Source: Eulemur rufifrons (taxonomy: Eukaryota > Chordata > Mammalia > Primates > Lemuridae). Taken from it: DNA of 64,000 nucleotides. A model generated the notes under the pieces. The model did no database searches. It was given only the letters and a program-made list of their open reading frames with translations, and was not told the origin of the DNA. Below, piece after piece: positions 12,901 to 24,804 of this stretch (position 1 is its first letter; each line of letters opens with the position of its first letter). The DNA lies in assembly GCF_041146395.1 (NCBI RefSeq), contig NW_027182880.1, positions 357,001 through 421,000 on the forward strand, read 5' to 3'. The translations under genes and the position numbers were made by a program.

Positions 12901-15800
12901 ATGCCAACAACACATCACCCCATAGTTTCTTTCTCTGCATGAATGTAAGCGTTTGTCTATATGACTCTGGTACGTCTTTCAAAATACAATTTAGCAGACC
13001 TAAAAATCACCCGCCAAGAGTTCCTTTCTGTAAATGACTGTCAGCTTTCGAACTTCTTCCAATCTATAGTTTTGCATGCCTGCACTACATCACCCCATAT
13101 TTGCTTTCTCTGTGTTAATGTAAGCGTTCCTATATATGTCTCTCGTACCTCTTCCAAAGTAGAGTTCAGTATGCTCAAAAACGGCCACCCCAACGTTGCT
13201 TTCTCTGAGTGAATGTAAGCGTTCCTGTATATGATTCTAACACTTCATTGAAAATAGAGTTTAGCAGGCCTACGAACCACCCCCCCAAGAGTTGCTTTCT
13301 CTAAATGACTGTAAACTTCCCAGATATGACTCTCGAACATCCCCCAAACTATAGTTTAGTAGGCATACAAACATCACTCCATAGTTGCTTTCTCTGCATG
13401 AATGTAAGCGTTCCTATATATGATTCTCGTACTTCTTCCAAACTAGAGTTTAGTATGCCTACAAACCACAACCCCATCGTTGATTTCTCTGAGTGAATGT
13501 ACGCAGTCCCCAATATGACTCTCCCCCTTCTTCCAAAGTAGAGTTTTGCAGGCCTACAAACCATCCCCCGAAAGTTGGTTTCTATAAATGACGGTACGTT
13601 TTCCTATATATTACTCTTTAACTTCTTGCAAAATAGAGATTAGCATGGCTACAAAAAATCCACCCCATAATTGCTTTCTCTGCATGAATGTAAGTGTTCC
13701 CATATATCATTCTCCTACTTCTTCCAAACTAGAGTTTAGTATGCCTACAAACCACCACATCATCGTAGCTTTCTCTGAGTGAATGTAAGCCTTCCCATAT
13801 ATGACTCTCACTCTGAAACCAAAATAGAGTTTAGCACGCCTACATTCCACACCAGAGATTTGCTTTCTCTAAGTGACTCTAAGCTTTCTTATATGTGATT
13901 CTCAAACTTCGTCCAAACTAGAGTTTAGCATGCCTAGAAAACACCACCCCACAGTTGCTTTCTCTGCATGAATGTAAGCGTTTGTATATATGACTCTGGT
14001 ACTTCTTTCAAAATACAATTTAGCAGACCGAAAAATGAACTGCCGAGAGTTGCTTTCTCTAAGTGACTGTCTGCTTTCGAACTTCTTCCAAATTATATTT
14101 TAGCATGCCTACAAAACACCACCCCATAGTTACTTTCTCTGCATCAATATAAGCGTCCATATATATGCCTCTCTCACTTCATCTAAATTAGAGTTTAGCA
14201 GGCCTACAAACCACGCCCCGTGAGTTGCTTTCTCTAGGTGACTGTAAACTTTCCTATATAAGAATCTCCAACTTCTTTCAAACTACAGCATGCCAACAAA
14301 ACACCACACCGTGGTTGCTTTCTCTGAGTGAACATAAGCGTTCCCATATATGACTCACACTCTGTTTCCAAAATAGAATTTAGCAGATCTACAAACCAGC
14401 CCAAAATGGTTCCTTTCTCTAAGTGACTGTAATTTTCCCCAGATATGACTCTCGCACTTCCTCCAAACTACAGATTAACATGCATACCTGCGCCACCCCA
14501 CAGTTGCTTTCTCTGCGTGAATGTAACCGTTCATATATATGACTCTCCTACTTCTTCCCAACTACAGTTATTATGCCTTCAAACCATCACGATAATGTTT
14601 CTTTCTCTGAGTGAATGAATGCAAGCGTTCTCACATTTCATCCAAATTAGTGTTTAGCAGGCCTACCAATAAACTTCCGAGAGCTGTTTTCTCTGTGTCA
14701 CTGTAATCTTTCCTATATAAGACTCTCGAACTTCTTCCAAACCACAGTTTACCATGCCAACAAAATACGACCCCAGAGTTGCTGTCTATGCCTGAATGTA
14801 AGCGTTCAGATATATGACTCTCGTACTTCCTCCAAAATACAGTTTAGAATGCCTACAAACCACCACCCAAACGTTGCGTTCTCTGAATGAATGAAAGCAT
14901 TCCCATGTTTGACTCTCACAATTGATGCAAAGTAGAGTTTAGCAGGCCAAGAAAGGCTCTCCCGAGAGTTGCTTTCTCTAGGTGACTGTAAGCTTTCCTA
15001 AATAAGACTCTCCAACTTCTTCCAAACTACAGGTTAACATGCCCACAAAACATCACCCCATGGTTTTTTCTTTGCATGAATGTAAGCATTAGTATATATG
15101 ACTCTGGTACTTCTTTCAAAATACAATTTAGCAGACCTAAAAATCACCCACCAAGAGTTGCTTTCTCTAAGTGACTGTTCAGGTTTAGAACTTCTTCCAA
15201 ACTATAGCATGCTTACAAAACACCACCCCGTAGTTGCTTTCTCTGGGTGAATGTAAGCGTTCCCAAATATCATTCTCGTACTTCTTCCAAACTAATTAGG
15301 ATGCCTACAAAAACCAGCCCAATGTTGTTTCTCTGAGGGAATGTAAGCGGTCCCATGTTTGACTCTCACACTTCATCCAAATTAGAGTTTAGCATGTGTA
15401 CAAACAATCTCCCGAGAGTTGCTTTCCCTAGGTGATGGTAATCATTCCTGTATAAGGTTCTCCAACTTCTTCCAAACTGCAGTTTAGCATGCCTACAAAA
15501 CCTGACGCCATAAGTGCTTTCTCTGCGTGAATGTAAGTGTTCCTATATAGGACTCTCGTACTTCTTCCAAACTACAGTTTAGTATGCCCTACAAACCACC
15601 ACCCAAACGTTGTTTTCTCTGAGTGAATGTAAGCGTTCCCATATATGACTCTCACACTTCAACCAAAATAGAGTTTAGCAGGCCTACATTCCACACCCAG
15701 AGATTTGCTTTCTCTAAGTGACTGTAAGTTTTCTTATATGTGATTCTCAAACTTCGTCCAAACTAGAGTTTAGCATGCCTATAAAACACCACCCCATATT
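9970..15800 (-). repeat. Right arm of large inverted repeat in satellite 1
   Basis: This is the partner of 790-6155. It retains bases 10190-10655 that are absent from the left arm. Close similarity holds out to about 15770, where the left-arm partner is near 830; beyond that only ordinary monomer-level similarity remains. Confidence 0.85.
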
Positions 15801-17070
15801 TACTTTCAGTGCATCAAAATGTATGTGTTCCTATATGTGATTCTCGTGCTTCTTCCAAACTGCAGTTTAGTAAGCCTACAAACAACCCCATCGTTGCTTT
15901 CTCTGAGGGAATGTAAGCGTTCTCATATATGACTCTCACACTTTAACCAAAACAGGGTTTTGCAGGCCTACAAACCACCCGCCAAGACTTGCTTTTTCAA
16001 AGTGGCTGTTACCTTTCCTATATAGGACTCTGGAACTTCTCCCAAGCTAGACTTTAACATGTCTACCTGACACTACTCCGTAGTTGCTCTCGGTGTGTGA
16101 ATGTAAGCGTTCCTATATATGAGTCTTGTACTTCTTCCTAACTAGCATCTGGCATGCCAAAATAACACTCCCCCATAGTTGCTTTCTTTGAGTCAATGTA
16201 AACATTCCTATATATGTCTCTCGCACTTCTTCCAAACTTGAGTTATGTCTTCAAACCAATCCCCGACAGCTGTTTTCTCTGAACGAATTTAAGCGTTCCT
16301 ATATAGGACTATGGCACTTCCTCCAAACTAGAGTTTAGCAAGCCTACACTCCACCCCCGTTCGTTGCTTTCTCTAAGTTACTGTAAGCTTTCCTATACAT
16401 GGCTCTCGAAATTTTCCAAACTAGAGTTAGCATGCCTACGATACACCTACACATAATTGCTTTGTCTGAGTGAATATAAGCCTTCCTATATATGACTGTC
16501 GCATTTTTTCCAAATTAGAGTGTAGCCAGCCTGGAAAGCACCCCTTATAGTTGCTTTCATTGAGTGAATGTTAACATTCCTATGTATGACTCTCGCAACT
16601 TTTCCAATCTAAGATTTTAGCAATGCCACAAATCCCCCGCCGAGAGTTCCTATACATAACTGTCCTCTTTTTCCAAGCTAGAGTTTAGGAAGCCTAGAAA
16701 CCGTCCCCCCGTAGACGCTTTATGTGAATGTAGGCGTTCCTATATATGACTCTCGCCTTCCTCCAAACTAGAGCTTAGCAAGCCTACAAACCAACTCCCT
16801 ATAATTGCTTTCTCTGAATGAATGATATCGTTCCTATGTAAGACTCTCGAACTTCTTCCAAACCAGAGTTTAACAAGCCAAAAAAGCACCCCCCATAGAT
16901 GCTTCCTCTAACTCAAAGCTAATATTCCTATATATGATTCAGCTTCTTCATCCAAACTAGAGTAAGGCAAGCCTACAAATCACACACCAATAGTTGCTTT
17001 CTATCAGTAAATGTAAGCATCCCTATATATGACTATAGCAATTCTTCCAAACTGGAGTTTAGCAAGCCTC
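15800..17070 (-). repeat. Diverged outer edge of the satellite 1 array
   Basis: Reverse-oriented 94-bp monomers continue but with many substitutions and short indels, such as gttgctctcggtgtgtgaat near 16083 and shortened monomers near 16640. The trimer order is hard to follow. Higher divergence at an array boundary is the usual pattern for satellites that homogenise in their interior. The last recognisable monomer ends with actggagtttagcaagcct at about 17051-17069. Confidence 0.8.
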
Positions 17071-17095
17071 CAGACCCCCGGACCCCACTCCATAG
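17070..17095. other. Junction of satellite 1 with telomere-like satellite 2
   Basis: Satellite 1 in reverse orientation ends at agcaagcct. A cassette of satellite 2 in forward orientation is recognisable by taccctgggcattgg at 17096. The stretch ggaccccactccatag between them fits either family (compare ccccacttcttcgtaccctg near 17527), so the break can only be placed within about 25 bases. Confidence 0.7.
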
Positions 17096-17215
17096 TACCC
17101 TGGGCATTGGAGCCTGCCTGTCATGCAGGACATGGGGCGGACCCTCATCTCAGACACGGCATTGGTGGATTGTAGGCTTTTTTAAGTTTTTGAATTGAAG
17201 AAGTCTGAGAATTGG
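17078..17215 (+). repeat. Satellite 2 cassette, partial, at the array edge
   Basis: It contains taccctgggcattggagcc, tgtcatgcaggac and a tail ggattgtaggctttttt ending in gaagaagtctgagaattgg. Its 5' half is missing or replaced at the junction with satellite 1. The first telomere-like hexamers follow immediately. Confidence 0.7.
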
Positions 17216-17469
17216 AATTGGGTTTAGGGTAAGGTTAGGTGTTAGGGACTAGGATTAGGTTTAGGGGTTAGGGTTTTAGGTTAGAATTAGGGTTAGGATT
17301 ACTGTTAGGGTTAGAGATTAGGATTATGTTTAGTGGTTGGGTTTAGGTTTACGGTGAGAGGCAAGAGTAAGGGTCAGGGATTAGGGTTACTGTAAGGAGT
17401 TAGATTCAGGGCTTACTAAGGGTTTGGTTTAGTGATAGGGTTAGGGCTTACGTTTAACGGTGTGTGTTA

Positions 17470-17602
17470 GGGCACGGGCCCTGTCTAACGTACGGGGCAC
17501 TGTGGATGTGGAGCAAGGCTGCGTCCCCACTTCTTCGTACCCTGGGTGTTGGACTTCAACTGTCATGCAGGACAAAGGCAGAGGCTCATCTCACACATGG
17601 TT
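17470..17602 (+). repeat. Satellite 2 cassette lacking the tail
   Basis: It opens with ggcacgggccctgtctaacg and runs through taccctgggtgttgg, tgtcatgcaggac and ctcatctcacacatgg. It then passes directly into ttaggattaag. The monomer-like tail (ttgtaggc to gagaattag) present in all other cassettes is absent. Confidence 0.7.
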
Positions 17603-18080
17603 AGGATTAAGCTTTAAGGTTAGGGTCAGGGTTGAGGGTTAGGGTGAGGGTTAACAGTTAGAGTTAGGGTAAGGGGGTTAGGGATAGGGTTAGGGTTAAG
17701 GGTTAGGTTTATGGTTCAGGTTTAAGGTTAGCATTAGAGGGTAGGGTTAGTGTAACTGTAGGTCAGTGTTGGGGTTAAATCTCTAGGCATTAGGGTAAAG
17801 GTTAGTGTTATGGTTAAGAGTTAGGGTTAGGGTTAGTGTTGGTAGGGTTAAGGTTAGGGTTGGCGTTTCAGAATTAGGGATTAGGTGTTATGGTTATGGC
17901 TAGGAGTTAGGGTTAGAATTACGGTATAGGCTTGTTCTCAGGGTGTCATGCATTAACGTTAAGATAAGGGGTTGAACTTAGGGTTACGGTGAGGTTTACG
18001 TGTTGAGGTGAGCAGTAGGATCAGAGTTAGGTGTTATGTTCTGGGTTAGGGTTATGGGTGACGGGTAGGGTTTATGCTTA

Positions 18081-18277
18081 GGGCATGGGCCCTGTATGCA
18101 CTAGGAGGCGAAGTTAGGAGTCTGTGATGGTCGCTGAGAACACACTCTATCCCACGCAGTGTATGGGCCTCTCGGTTTAATGCCGGGCACTGTGGCAGAG
18201 CCGGCTTTCATGCATGGCTTAGTAGGATTGTAGGCTTTCAAAACTCTGAGAAAACAAGACGTCTGAGAATTAGATTT
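18081..18277 (+). repeat. Satellite 2 cassette, type I
   Basis: It runs from gggcatgggccctgtatgca to gtctgagaattagattta, with gggccctg at the head. The tail reads ggattgtaggctttcaaaac. A conserved lead-in, ctcagggtgtcatgcattaa, lies about 145 bases upstream. Confidence 0.8.
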
Positions 18278-18606
18278 AGGGTTAAAATTACGGCACGGAT
18301 TAGGGATGAAGATTAGTGATAGGGTGAGGGCTTAGGGTTAGGGGATAGGGTTAGGGTTAGGGTTGTGGTAGGGTGAAAGTTAGGGTTTTCATTTTAGAAA
18401 TAGGGATGAGGTGTTATGGTTATGACTATGGTTTAGGATTAGAATTATGGGATAGGGCTTCTTCTCAGGGTGTTATGCATTAACGTTAATTTAAGGGGAT
18501 AAGTTAGCATTACGGGGAGGTTTATGGTTTACGTTTAGGAATAGGATCATGGTTAGGTGTTATGTTCAGGGTGAGGGTTATCTGTTAGGGGCAGTGCTTA
18601 TACTTA

Positions 18607-18810
18607 GCGTACAGGCCCTGTCTGCACTGGGCGGCGGGCGAGGGTTAGGGGGATAGGATTGTCCCCGGGAACACACTCTATTGAACGCTGGGTGTGGATT
18701 CCTGGGTTTCATGCAGGACACAGTGGCAGAGCACCCTTTAACTCATGGCATGGGAGGATTGTAGGCTTTCTAAACTCTGAGAAAGCAAGAAGTCTGAGAA
18801 TTAGATTTAG
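18607..18810 (+). repeat. Satellite 2 cassette, type I, duplicate of the preceding one
   Basis: It is the same type as the cassette at 18081, displaced by about 526 bases, and the conserved lead-in is also repeated (17932 and 18449). The later higher-order copies have only one type I cassette at this place (22043 and 25573), so this region carries an extra segment. The tail is ggattgtaggctttctaaac. Confidence 0.8.
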
Positions 18811-20375
18811 GGGTAGGATTATGGTAATGTTTAGGGATGAAGATTAGTGTTATGGTGGAGTCTTAGGGTTAGGTGTTAGGGTTAAATGTTAGTGTTAGGT
18901 TTAACAGTTACAGTTAGGTTTACGTTTAAGATTCAGGGTTAGGGTTAAGGTTTGGGTTTAGCGTTTGGCACAGGGTTAGGCTTCAGTATTAGCCTTATGG
19001 ATAAGGATTAGGAGTAGGGTTAGGGTTAAGGGTTAGTGTCAGGGTTAATGGTAAGTTTCAAGATTGAGGGTTAGGGTTGCGGTTAGGGTTAGGTTTAGCG
19101 TTAGGGGTTAGGGTTAGGCTTAGGGTTAAAGGATAGTATTATGGTTAAGTGTTGGGCTTAGAGTTAGGGTTTAGTGTTAGCGTTATCATTAAGGATTAGG
19201 GTTAGGGTCAGGGTTAAATGCTTGGGTGCGGGTAATGGTTAGGGTCAGGGTTAAGGTTTACGGATAGCGTTAGTGTTAAGGGTTATGGGTAGGTTTAGGG
19301 TTCAGGGTTAGAGTTAGCATTAGGGCTTAAGGTTAGGATTAGGCAGGAGGTTAGATTTAGGGTTAGATCTAAGCGTTAGGGTAAGGGCTAGGGTTAGGGT
19401 TAAGAGATAGGGTTAGGTTTAATGCTTAGGATTAGGGTTAGGGTTTGGGGTTAAGTAAGTGTTAGGGGTTAGGTTTAAGGATCAAAGGTTAGGGTTATTT
19501 TTAGCTGTAGTGTTAGGGTTAGGGAAAAGGGATCCCATTAGCATTAAGGGTCTTCCTTACTGTAGGGTTAAGGATTAGGCTTAGAGTTAAAGGTTAAGGT
19601 TAGGGTCAGTGTTAAGAATTAGGGTGAGGGTTAACGGTTAGGGTAAAGGTTAAGCGTTAGGGTTAGGGATTAGTGATTAGGGTTTTTGGTTAGTGTTAGG
19701 GTTAGCGGTTAGGAGTTCGTGTTTTATGAAGGGGTATGGTTAGAATTAGGATTGGGGTTAGAGTTAGGGTTAGGTACAGGGGTTAGGTTTAGGGGTTAGT
19801 TTTAGGGTAAAAGGATAGGATTAGGGTTACGGGTTGGGCTTAGGTTTAGGGTTAAAGTTTACTGCTAGGGTTAGGGATAGGGTTCAGGGTTAGCTTTAGG
19901 GGTTCTGGTTAGGGTTAGGTGTTAGGTTAGTGTCAGGATTAGGTCTACTCGTGAGGGTAAGGTTTAGGGTTAGCTTTAAGAGCTAGGATTAGGTTTAATG
20001 GTTAGGATTAGGATTAGGGTTAAGGGTTAGCGTAAGGCTTAGGGGTTTGGGTGAAGGGTTAGGGTTTTTGTTAGGCATAGCGTTGGGGTTAGAAGTAAGG
20101 GTTACTGTCAGTGTTAGGGTTGTAGGTAGGGTTCCGGTTAGGGTTAGCGGTTTCGAATTAGGGTTAGGGATTAGGTGTTCCAGTGATGACTAGGAGATAG
20201 GGTTAGAATTATGGGATAGGGGTTGTTCTCAGGGAATGGGTTATGCATAAACGTTAGGATAAGAGCTTAAAGTTAGGCTCACGGTGAGGTTTACGTGTTA
20301 AGGGGAGAAATAGGAACAGGGTTGGGTGTTATGTTCAGGGTTAGGGTTATCTGTTAAAGGTATTGTTTATGCTTA

Positions 20376-20580
20376 GCGCACGGGCCCTGTCTGCACTAGG
20401 CGGGCGGGGGGAGTTTAGGGGGCTGGGATTGTACCCGGGAACCCACTCTATCATACTCTGGGTATGGGCCCGTGGGTTTCATGCAGGACACAGTGGTAGA
20501 GCCTCCTTTCACGCATGGCATGGGAGGATTGCAGGCTTTCTAAACTCTAAGAAAGCAAGAAGTCTGAGAATTAGATTTAG
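20376..20580 (+). repeat. Satellite 2 cassette, type I
   Basis: It opens gcgcacgggccctgtctgca and contains gggaacccactctatcat, gggtatgggcccgtgggttt and catgcaggacacagtgg. The tail runs from ttcacgcatggcatgggagg to aagtctgagaattagattta. It recurs at 23901 and 27442 and marks the start I chose for the 3.53-kb unit. Confidence 0.85.
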
Positions 20581-21088
20581 GGTTAGGATTATGGTTAGGG
20601 TTAAGGATGAAGTTTAGTGTGAGGGTGAGGGCTTAAGGTTAGGGATTAGGGTTAGGGTTAAAGGTTACTCTTAGGTTTAACGGTTACAGTTCGGTTTAAG
20701 GTTGAGGTTTACGGTTAGGGTTAAGATGAGCGGTTAGGGTTTGGTAGACGTTTAGGGTTAAGTGTTAGGTTTAGGGTTGAAGATTAGGATTAGGGTTAGG
20801 ATTAAAGGTTAGCGTGAGAGTTAACGCTTAGGGTTAAGGTTAAGAGTTAGGGTTTACGGTTAGGCTTAGGGTTAGATTTAGGGTTAGAGTTATGTTCTAT
20901 GGTTTGTGTTAGGGGTTAGGGTTAGGTTTACTGTTCACGGTTAGGGTTGGGTTTAGGGTTAGCATTAGGGTTAGGGATTAGGTTTAGGGTAAGGGTCTAG
21001 AGTTAATGTTCGGCTTTAGGCTCGGGGCTTAGTTTCAGGGTCTGGGGTTAGCGTTGGTGGTAGGGCTTAGCTTTAGCGGTCAGTTTAA

Positions 21089-21277
21089 GGGCACAGGACC
21101 TGGTTAATCTACGGTGAGAGGGGTGCGGTCAGAGTCACCACGAAAGCACAATATCATTCCCTGGGCCTTGGGACAGGACCTCCATGCAGGACTCAGGCGA
21201 AGCCTCATCTCACACATGGCATGGCTGTATTGTAGGCTTGCTTCACTCTGGGAATGGAAGTAGTGTGAGAATTAGGG
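21089..21277 (+). repeat. Satellite 2 cassette, type II
   Basis: A distinct cassette: gggcacaggacctggttaat, then gtcaccacgaaagcaca, then gacctccatgcaggactc, then ctcatctcacacatgg. Its tail, ttgtaggcttgcttcactct followed by ggaagtagtgtgagaattag, is the closest of all tails to a region-1 monomer. Its pair is at 24616. Confidence 0.85.
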
Positions 21278-22042
21278 TTGGGGTTGGGGTTAGGGTTTTT
21301 CGTGTTAGGGGTTAGGTTTCGAGTCAGGGTTAGGTGCTAGGGATTAGTGGTTAGGGTTAGAGTTAGTGTTAGGGGTAAGGTGTTAAGTCTGGGTTAGGGG
21401 GCCAGGGTAAGGTTTAGGGTTGGAGTTAGCGTTAGGGTTAGGGGTTAGGGTTAAGGGATAGGGTTAGGATTCAGGGTGAGGGTTAGAGGGTTAACAGTTG
21501 GGGTTAGGCTTAGGGGTTAGGGATAGTGTTAGGGTTAAGGGTTAGGAGCTTGGTTCAGGTTTAAGGTTAGCATTAGGTGTTGGGGTTAGTGTTAACTGTA
21601 GGTCAGCGTTGGAGTTAGATCTCTAGGCATTAGGGTAAAGGTTAGGGTTAGGGTTAAGAGTTAGGGTTCTGTTTAATGGTTAGGATTGGGAATAGGTTAA
21701 GGGTTAGGGTTAAGGTTAGGGGTTATGACGAAGGATCAACGGTTAGGGTTACTTTTAGGCGTAGGGTTAGGGTAAGGGGTTAGGGTTAGTGTTAGTGTTG
21801 TTGGTCGGGTTAAGGTTAGGGTTGGCGCTTCAGAATTAGGGATTAGGTGTTACGGTTATAGCTAGGAGGTAGGGTTATAATGACGGTATAGGGCTTGTTC
21901 TCAGGGTGTCATGCATTAACGTTAAGATATGGGGTTAAAGTTAGGGTTATGGTGAGGTTTACCTGTTAAGGTGAGCAGTAGGATCAGGGTTAGGTGTTAT
22001 GTTGTGGGTTAGGCTTATGGGTGAGGGGTAGGGTTTATGCTT

Positions 22043-22243
22043 AGGGCACGGGCCCTGTATGCCCTAGGAGGCAAAGTTAGGTGTCTGTGATGGTCGCTGG
22101 GAACCCACTCTACCGCACCCAGTGTATGGGCCTCTGGGTTTCATGCAGGACACTGTGGCAGAGCCTCCTTTCACACATGGCATGGGAGGATTGCAGGCTT
22201 TCTAAACTCTAAGAAAGCAAGAAGTCTGAGAATTAGATTTAGG
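22043..22243 (+). repeat. Satellite 2 cassette, type I
   Basis: It opens gggcacgggccctgtatgcc and shares the lead-in ctcagggtgtcatgcattaa upstream. It contains gggaacccactctaccgca, and its tail ends gtctgagaattagattta. It is the partner of 25573 (offset 3530). Confidence 0.85.
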
Positions 22244-23900
22244 GTTAGGGTTATGGTTAGGGTTAAGGATGAAGTTTAGTGTTAGGGTGAGGGCTTAGGG
22301 TTAGGGATTACGGTTAGGGTTAAAGGTTACTCTTAGATTTAATGGTTACACTTTGGTTTAGGGTTGAGGTTTAAGGTTAGGGTTAAGATGAGGGGTTAGG
22401 GTTTGGTACAGGGTTAGGGTTAAGTGTTAGGTTTAGGGTTGAAGATTAGGATTAGGGTTAGGATTAAAGGTTAGCGTGAGAGTTAACGCTTAGGGTTAAG
22501 GTTAAGCGTTAAGGTTTAGGGTTACGGTTAGGGTTAGTTTTAGGGTTAGAGTTACGAGCTATGGTTTGCGTTAGAGGTTAGGGTTAGGTTTACTGTTCAC
22601 AGTTAGCGTTACGTTTAGGGGTTAGCATTAAGGTTAGGGTTAGGGTTAGGGTTAAGGGATAGGATTAGGGTTAAGTGTTGGGCTTAGGGTTAGGGTTTAG
22701 TGTTAGGGTTATCATTAAGGATTAGGGTTAGGGTCAGGGTTAAATGCTTCGGTGCGGGTAATGGTTAGGGTCAGGATTAAGGTTTACGGATAGGGTTAGT
22801 GTTAAGGGTTACGGGTAGGTTTAGGGTTCAGGGATAGCATTAGCATTAGGGCTTAAGGTTAGGATTAGGCGGGAGGTTAGATTTAGTGTTAGAACTAGGC
22901 GTTAGGGTAAGGGCTAGGGTTAGGGTTAAGAGATAGGGTTAGATATAATGCGTAGGATTAGGGTTAGGGTTTGGGGTTAAAGTAAGTTTTCGGGGTTAGG
23001 TTTAAGGATCCAAGGTTAGGGTTATTTTTAGCTGTAGTGTTAGGGTTAGGGATAAGGGATCCCATTAGCATTAAGGGTCTTCCTTACTATAGGGTTAAGG
23101 GTTAGGCTTAGAGTTAAAGGTTAAGGTTAGGGTCAGTGTTAAGAATTAGGGTGAGGGTTAACGGTTAGGGTAAAGGTTAAGCATTAGGGTTAGGGATTAG
23201 CGATTAGGGTTTTAGGTTAGTGTTAGGGTTAGAGGTTAGGAGTTCGTGTTTTATGAATGGGTATGGTTAGAATTAGGATTGGGGTTAGAGTTAGGGTTAG
23301 GTATAGGGGTTAGGTTTAGGGGTTAGTTTTAGGGAAAAGGATAGGATTAGGGTTATGAGTTGGGCTTAGGTTTTGGATTAAAGTTTACTGCTAGGGTTCG
23401 GGATAGGGTTCAGGGTTAGCTTTAGGGGTTCTGGTTAGGGTTAGGTGTTAGGTTAGTGTCAGGGTTAGGTCTAGTCGTGAGGGTAAGGTTTAGGGTTAGT
23501 TTTAAGAGCTAGGGTTAGGTTTAATGGTTAGGATTAGGATTAGGGTTAAGGGTTAGCGTAAGGCTTAGGGGTTTGGGTGAAGCGTTAGGGTTTTTGTTAG
23601 GCATAGCGTTGTGGTTAGAAGTAAGGGTTACTGTCAGTGTTAGGGTTGTAGGTAGGGTTCCGGTTAGGGTTAGCGGTTTCGAATTAGGGTTAGGAATTAT
23701 GTGTTCCAGTGATGACTGGGAGATAGGGTTAGAATTATGGGATAGGGTTTGTTCTCAGGGAATGGGTTATGCATTAACGTTAGGATAAGAGGTTAAAGTT
23801 AGGCTCACGGTGAGGTTTACGTGTTAAGGGGAGAAATAGGAACAGGGTTGGGTGTTATGTTCAGGGTTAGGGTTATCTGTTAAAGGTATTGTTTATGCTT

Positions 23901-24106
23901 AGCGCATGGGCCCTGTCTGCACTAGGCGGGTGGGGGGAGTTTAAGGGGCTGGGATTGTACCCGGGAACCCACTCTATCATACTCTGGGTATGGGCCCGTG
24001 GGTTTCATGCAGGACACAGTGGTAGAGCCTCCTTTCACGCATGGCATGGGAGGATTGCAGGCTTTCTAAACTCTAAGAAAGCAAGAAGTCTGAGAATTAG
24101 ATTTAG
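23901..24106 (+). repeat. Satellite 2 cassette, type I
   Basis: Nearly identical to the cassette at 20376, displaced by 3525 bases; gcgcatgggccctg replaces gcgcacgggccctg. It is the start of the second complete 3.53-kb unit. Confidence 0.85.
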
Positions 24107-24615
24107 GGGTAGGATTATGGTTAGGGTTAAGGATGAAGTTTAGTGTTAGGGTGAGGGCTTAGGGTTAGGGATTAGGGTTAGGGTTAAAGGTTACTCTTAG
24201 GTTTAACGGTTACAGTTCGGTTTAGGGTTGAGGTTTACGGTTAGGGTTAAGATGAGGGGTTAGGGTTTGGTAGACGTTTAGGGTTAAGTGTTAGGTTTAG
24301 GGTTGAAGATTAGGATTAGGGTTAGGATTAAAGGTTAGCGTGAGAGTTAACGCTTAGGGTTAAGGTTAAGAGTTAGGGTTTACGGTTAGGCTTAGGGTTA
24401 GATTTAGGGTTAGAGTTATGTGCTATGGTTTGTGTTAGGGGTTAGGGTTAGGTTTACTGTTCACGGTTAGGGTTGGGTTTAGGGCTTAGCATTAGGGTTA
24501 GGGATTAGGTTTAGGGTAAGGGTCTAGAGTTAATGTTGGGCTTTAGGCTCGGGGCTTAGGTTCAGGGTCAGGGGTTAGCGTTGGTGGTAGGGCTTAGCTT
24601 TAGCGGTCAGTTTAA

Positions 24616-24804
24616 GGGCACAGGACCTGGTTAATCTACGGTGAGAGGGGTGCGGTCGGAGTCACCACGAAAGCACAACATCATTCCCTGGGCCTTGGGA
24701 CAGGACCTCCATGCAGGACTCAGGCGGAGCCTCATCTCACACATGGCATGGCTGTATTGTAGGCTTGCTTCACTCTGGGAATGGAAGTAGTGTGAGAATT
24801 AGGG
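24616..24804 (+). repeat. Satellite 2 cassette, type II
   Basis: Near copy of the cassette at 21089 (offset 3527). It has gcggtcggagtcaccacg where the earlier copy has gcggtcagagtcaccacg. Same satellite-1-like tail. Confidence 0.85.

Larger units (their letters stand above)
9612..17070 (-). repeat. 94-bp satellite array, reverse arm (satellite 1)
   Basis: From about 9612 every monomer reads as the reverse complement of those at 1-9611, for example gttgctttctctgagtgaat for the gaaagcaac core and acttcttccaaactagagtt for the agtttggaagaagt segment. The three monomer types and the higher-order order are kept. Open frames here are mirror images of those on the forward arm, which confirms that they are repeat shadows. 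Confidence 0.95.
17932..18960 (+). repeat. About 520-bp tandem duplication in satellite 2
   Basis: The lead-in ttctcagggtgtcatgcatt and the type I cassette that follows occur at 17932 / 18081 and again at 18449 / 18607. The copies differ at many positions, so the duplication is old compared with the 3.53-kb amplification. The right end is not sharply defined. Confidence 0.65.
20376..23900 (+). repeat. 3.53-kb higher-order unit of satellite 2, copy 1
   Basis: It runs from one type I cassette to its repeat 3525 bases later. Order within the unit: type I cassette, telomere-like stretch, type II cassette (21089), telomere-like stretch, type I cassette (22043), long telomere-like stretch. The telomere-like stretches between cassettes keep their idiosyncratic variant order from copy to copy, so the whole unit, and not the hexamer, is the unit of amplification. 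Confidence 0.85.

Noticed and set aside
1..17070. Short open frames of 60-95 codons on both strands in satellite 1
   Set aside because: They recur at the repeat period, appear in mirror image on the two arms of the inverted repeat and run on both strands of the same DNA. No domain, codon bias or start context is visible.
1..17070. CRISPR-like regular repeats
   Set aside because: The repeated sequence is continuous with no unique spacers, the period is about 94 bp throughout, and the Alu shows that the source is a primate.
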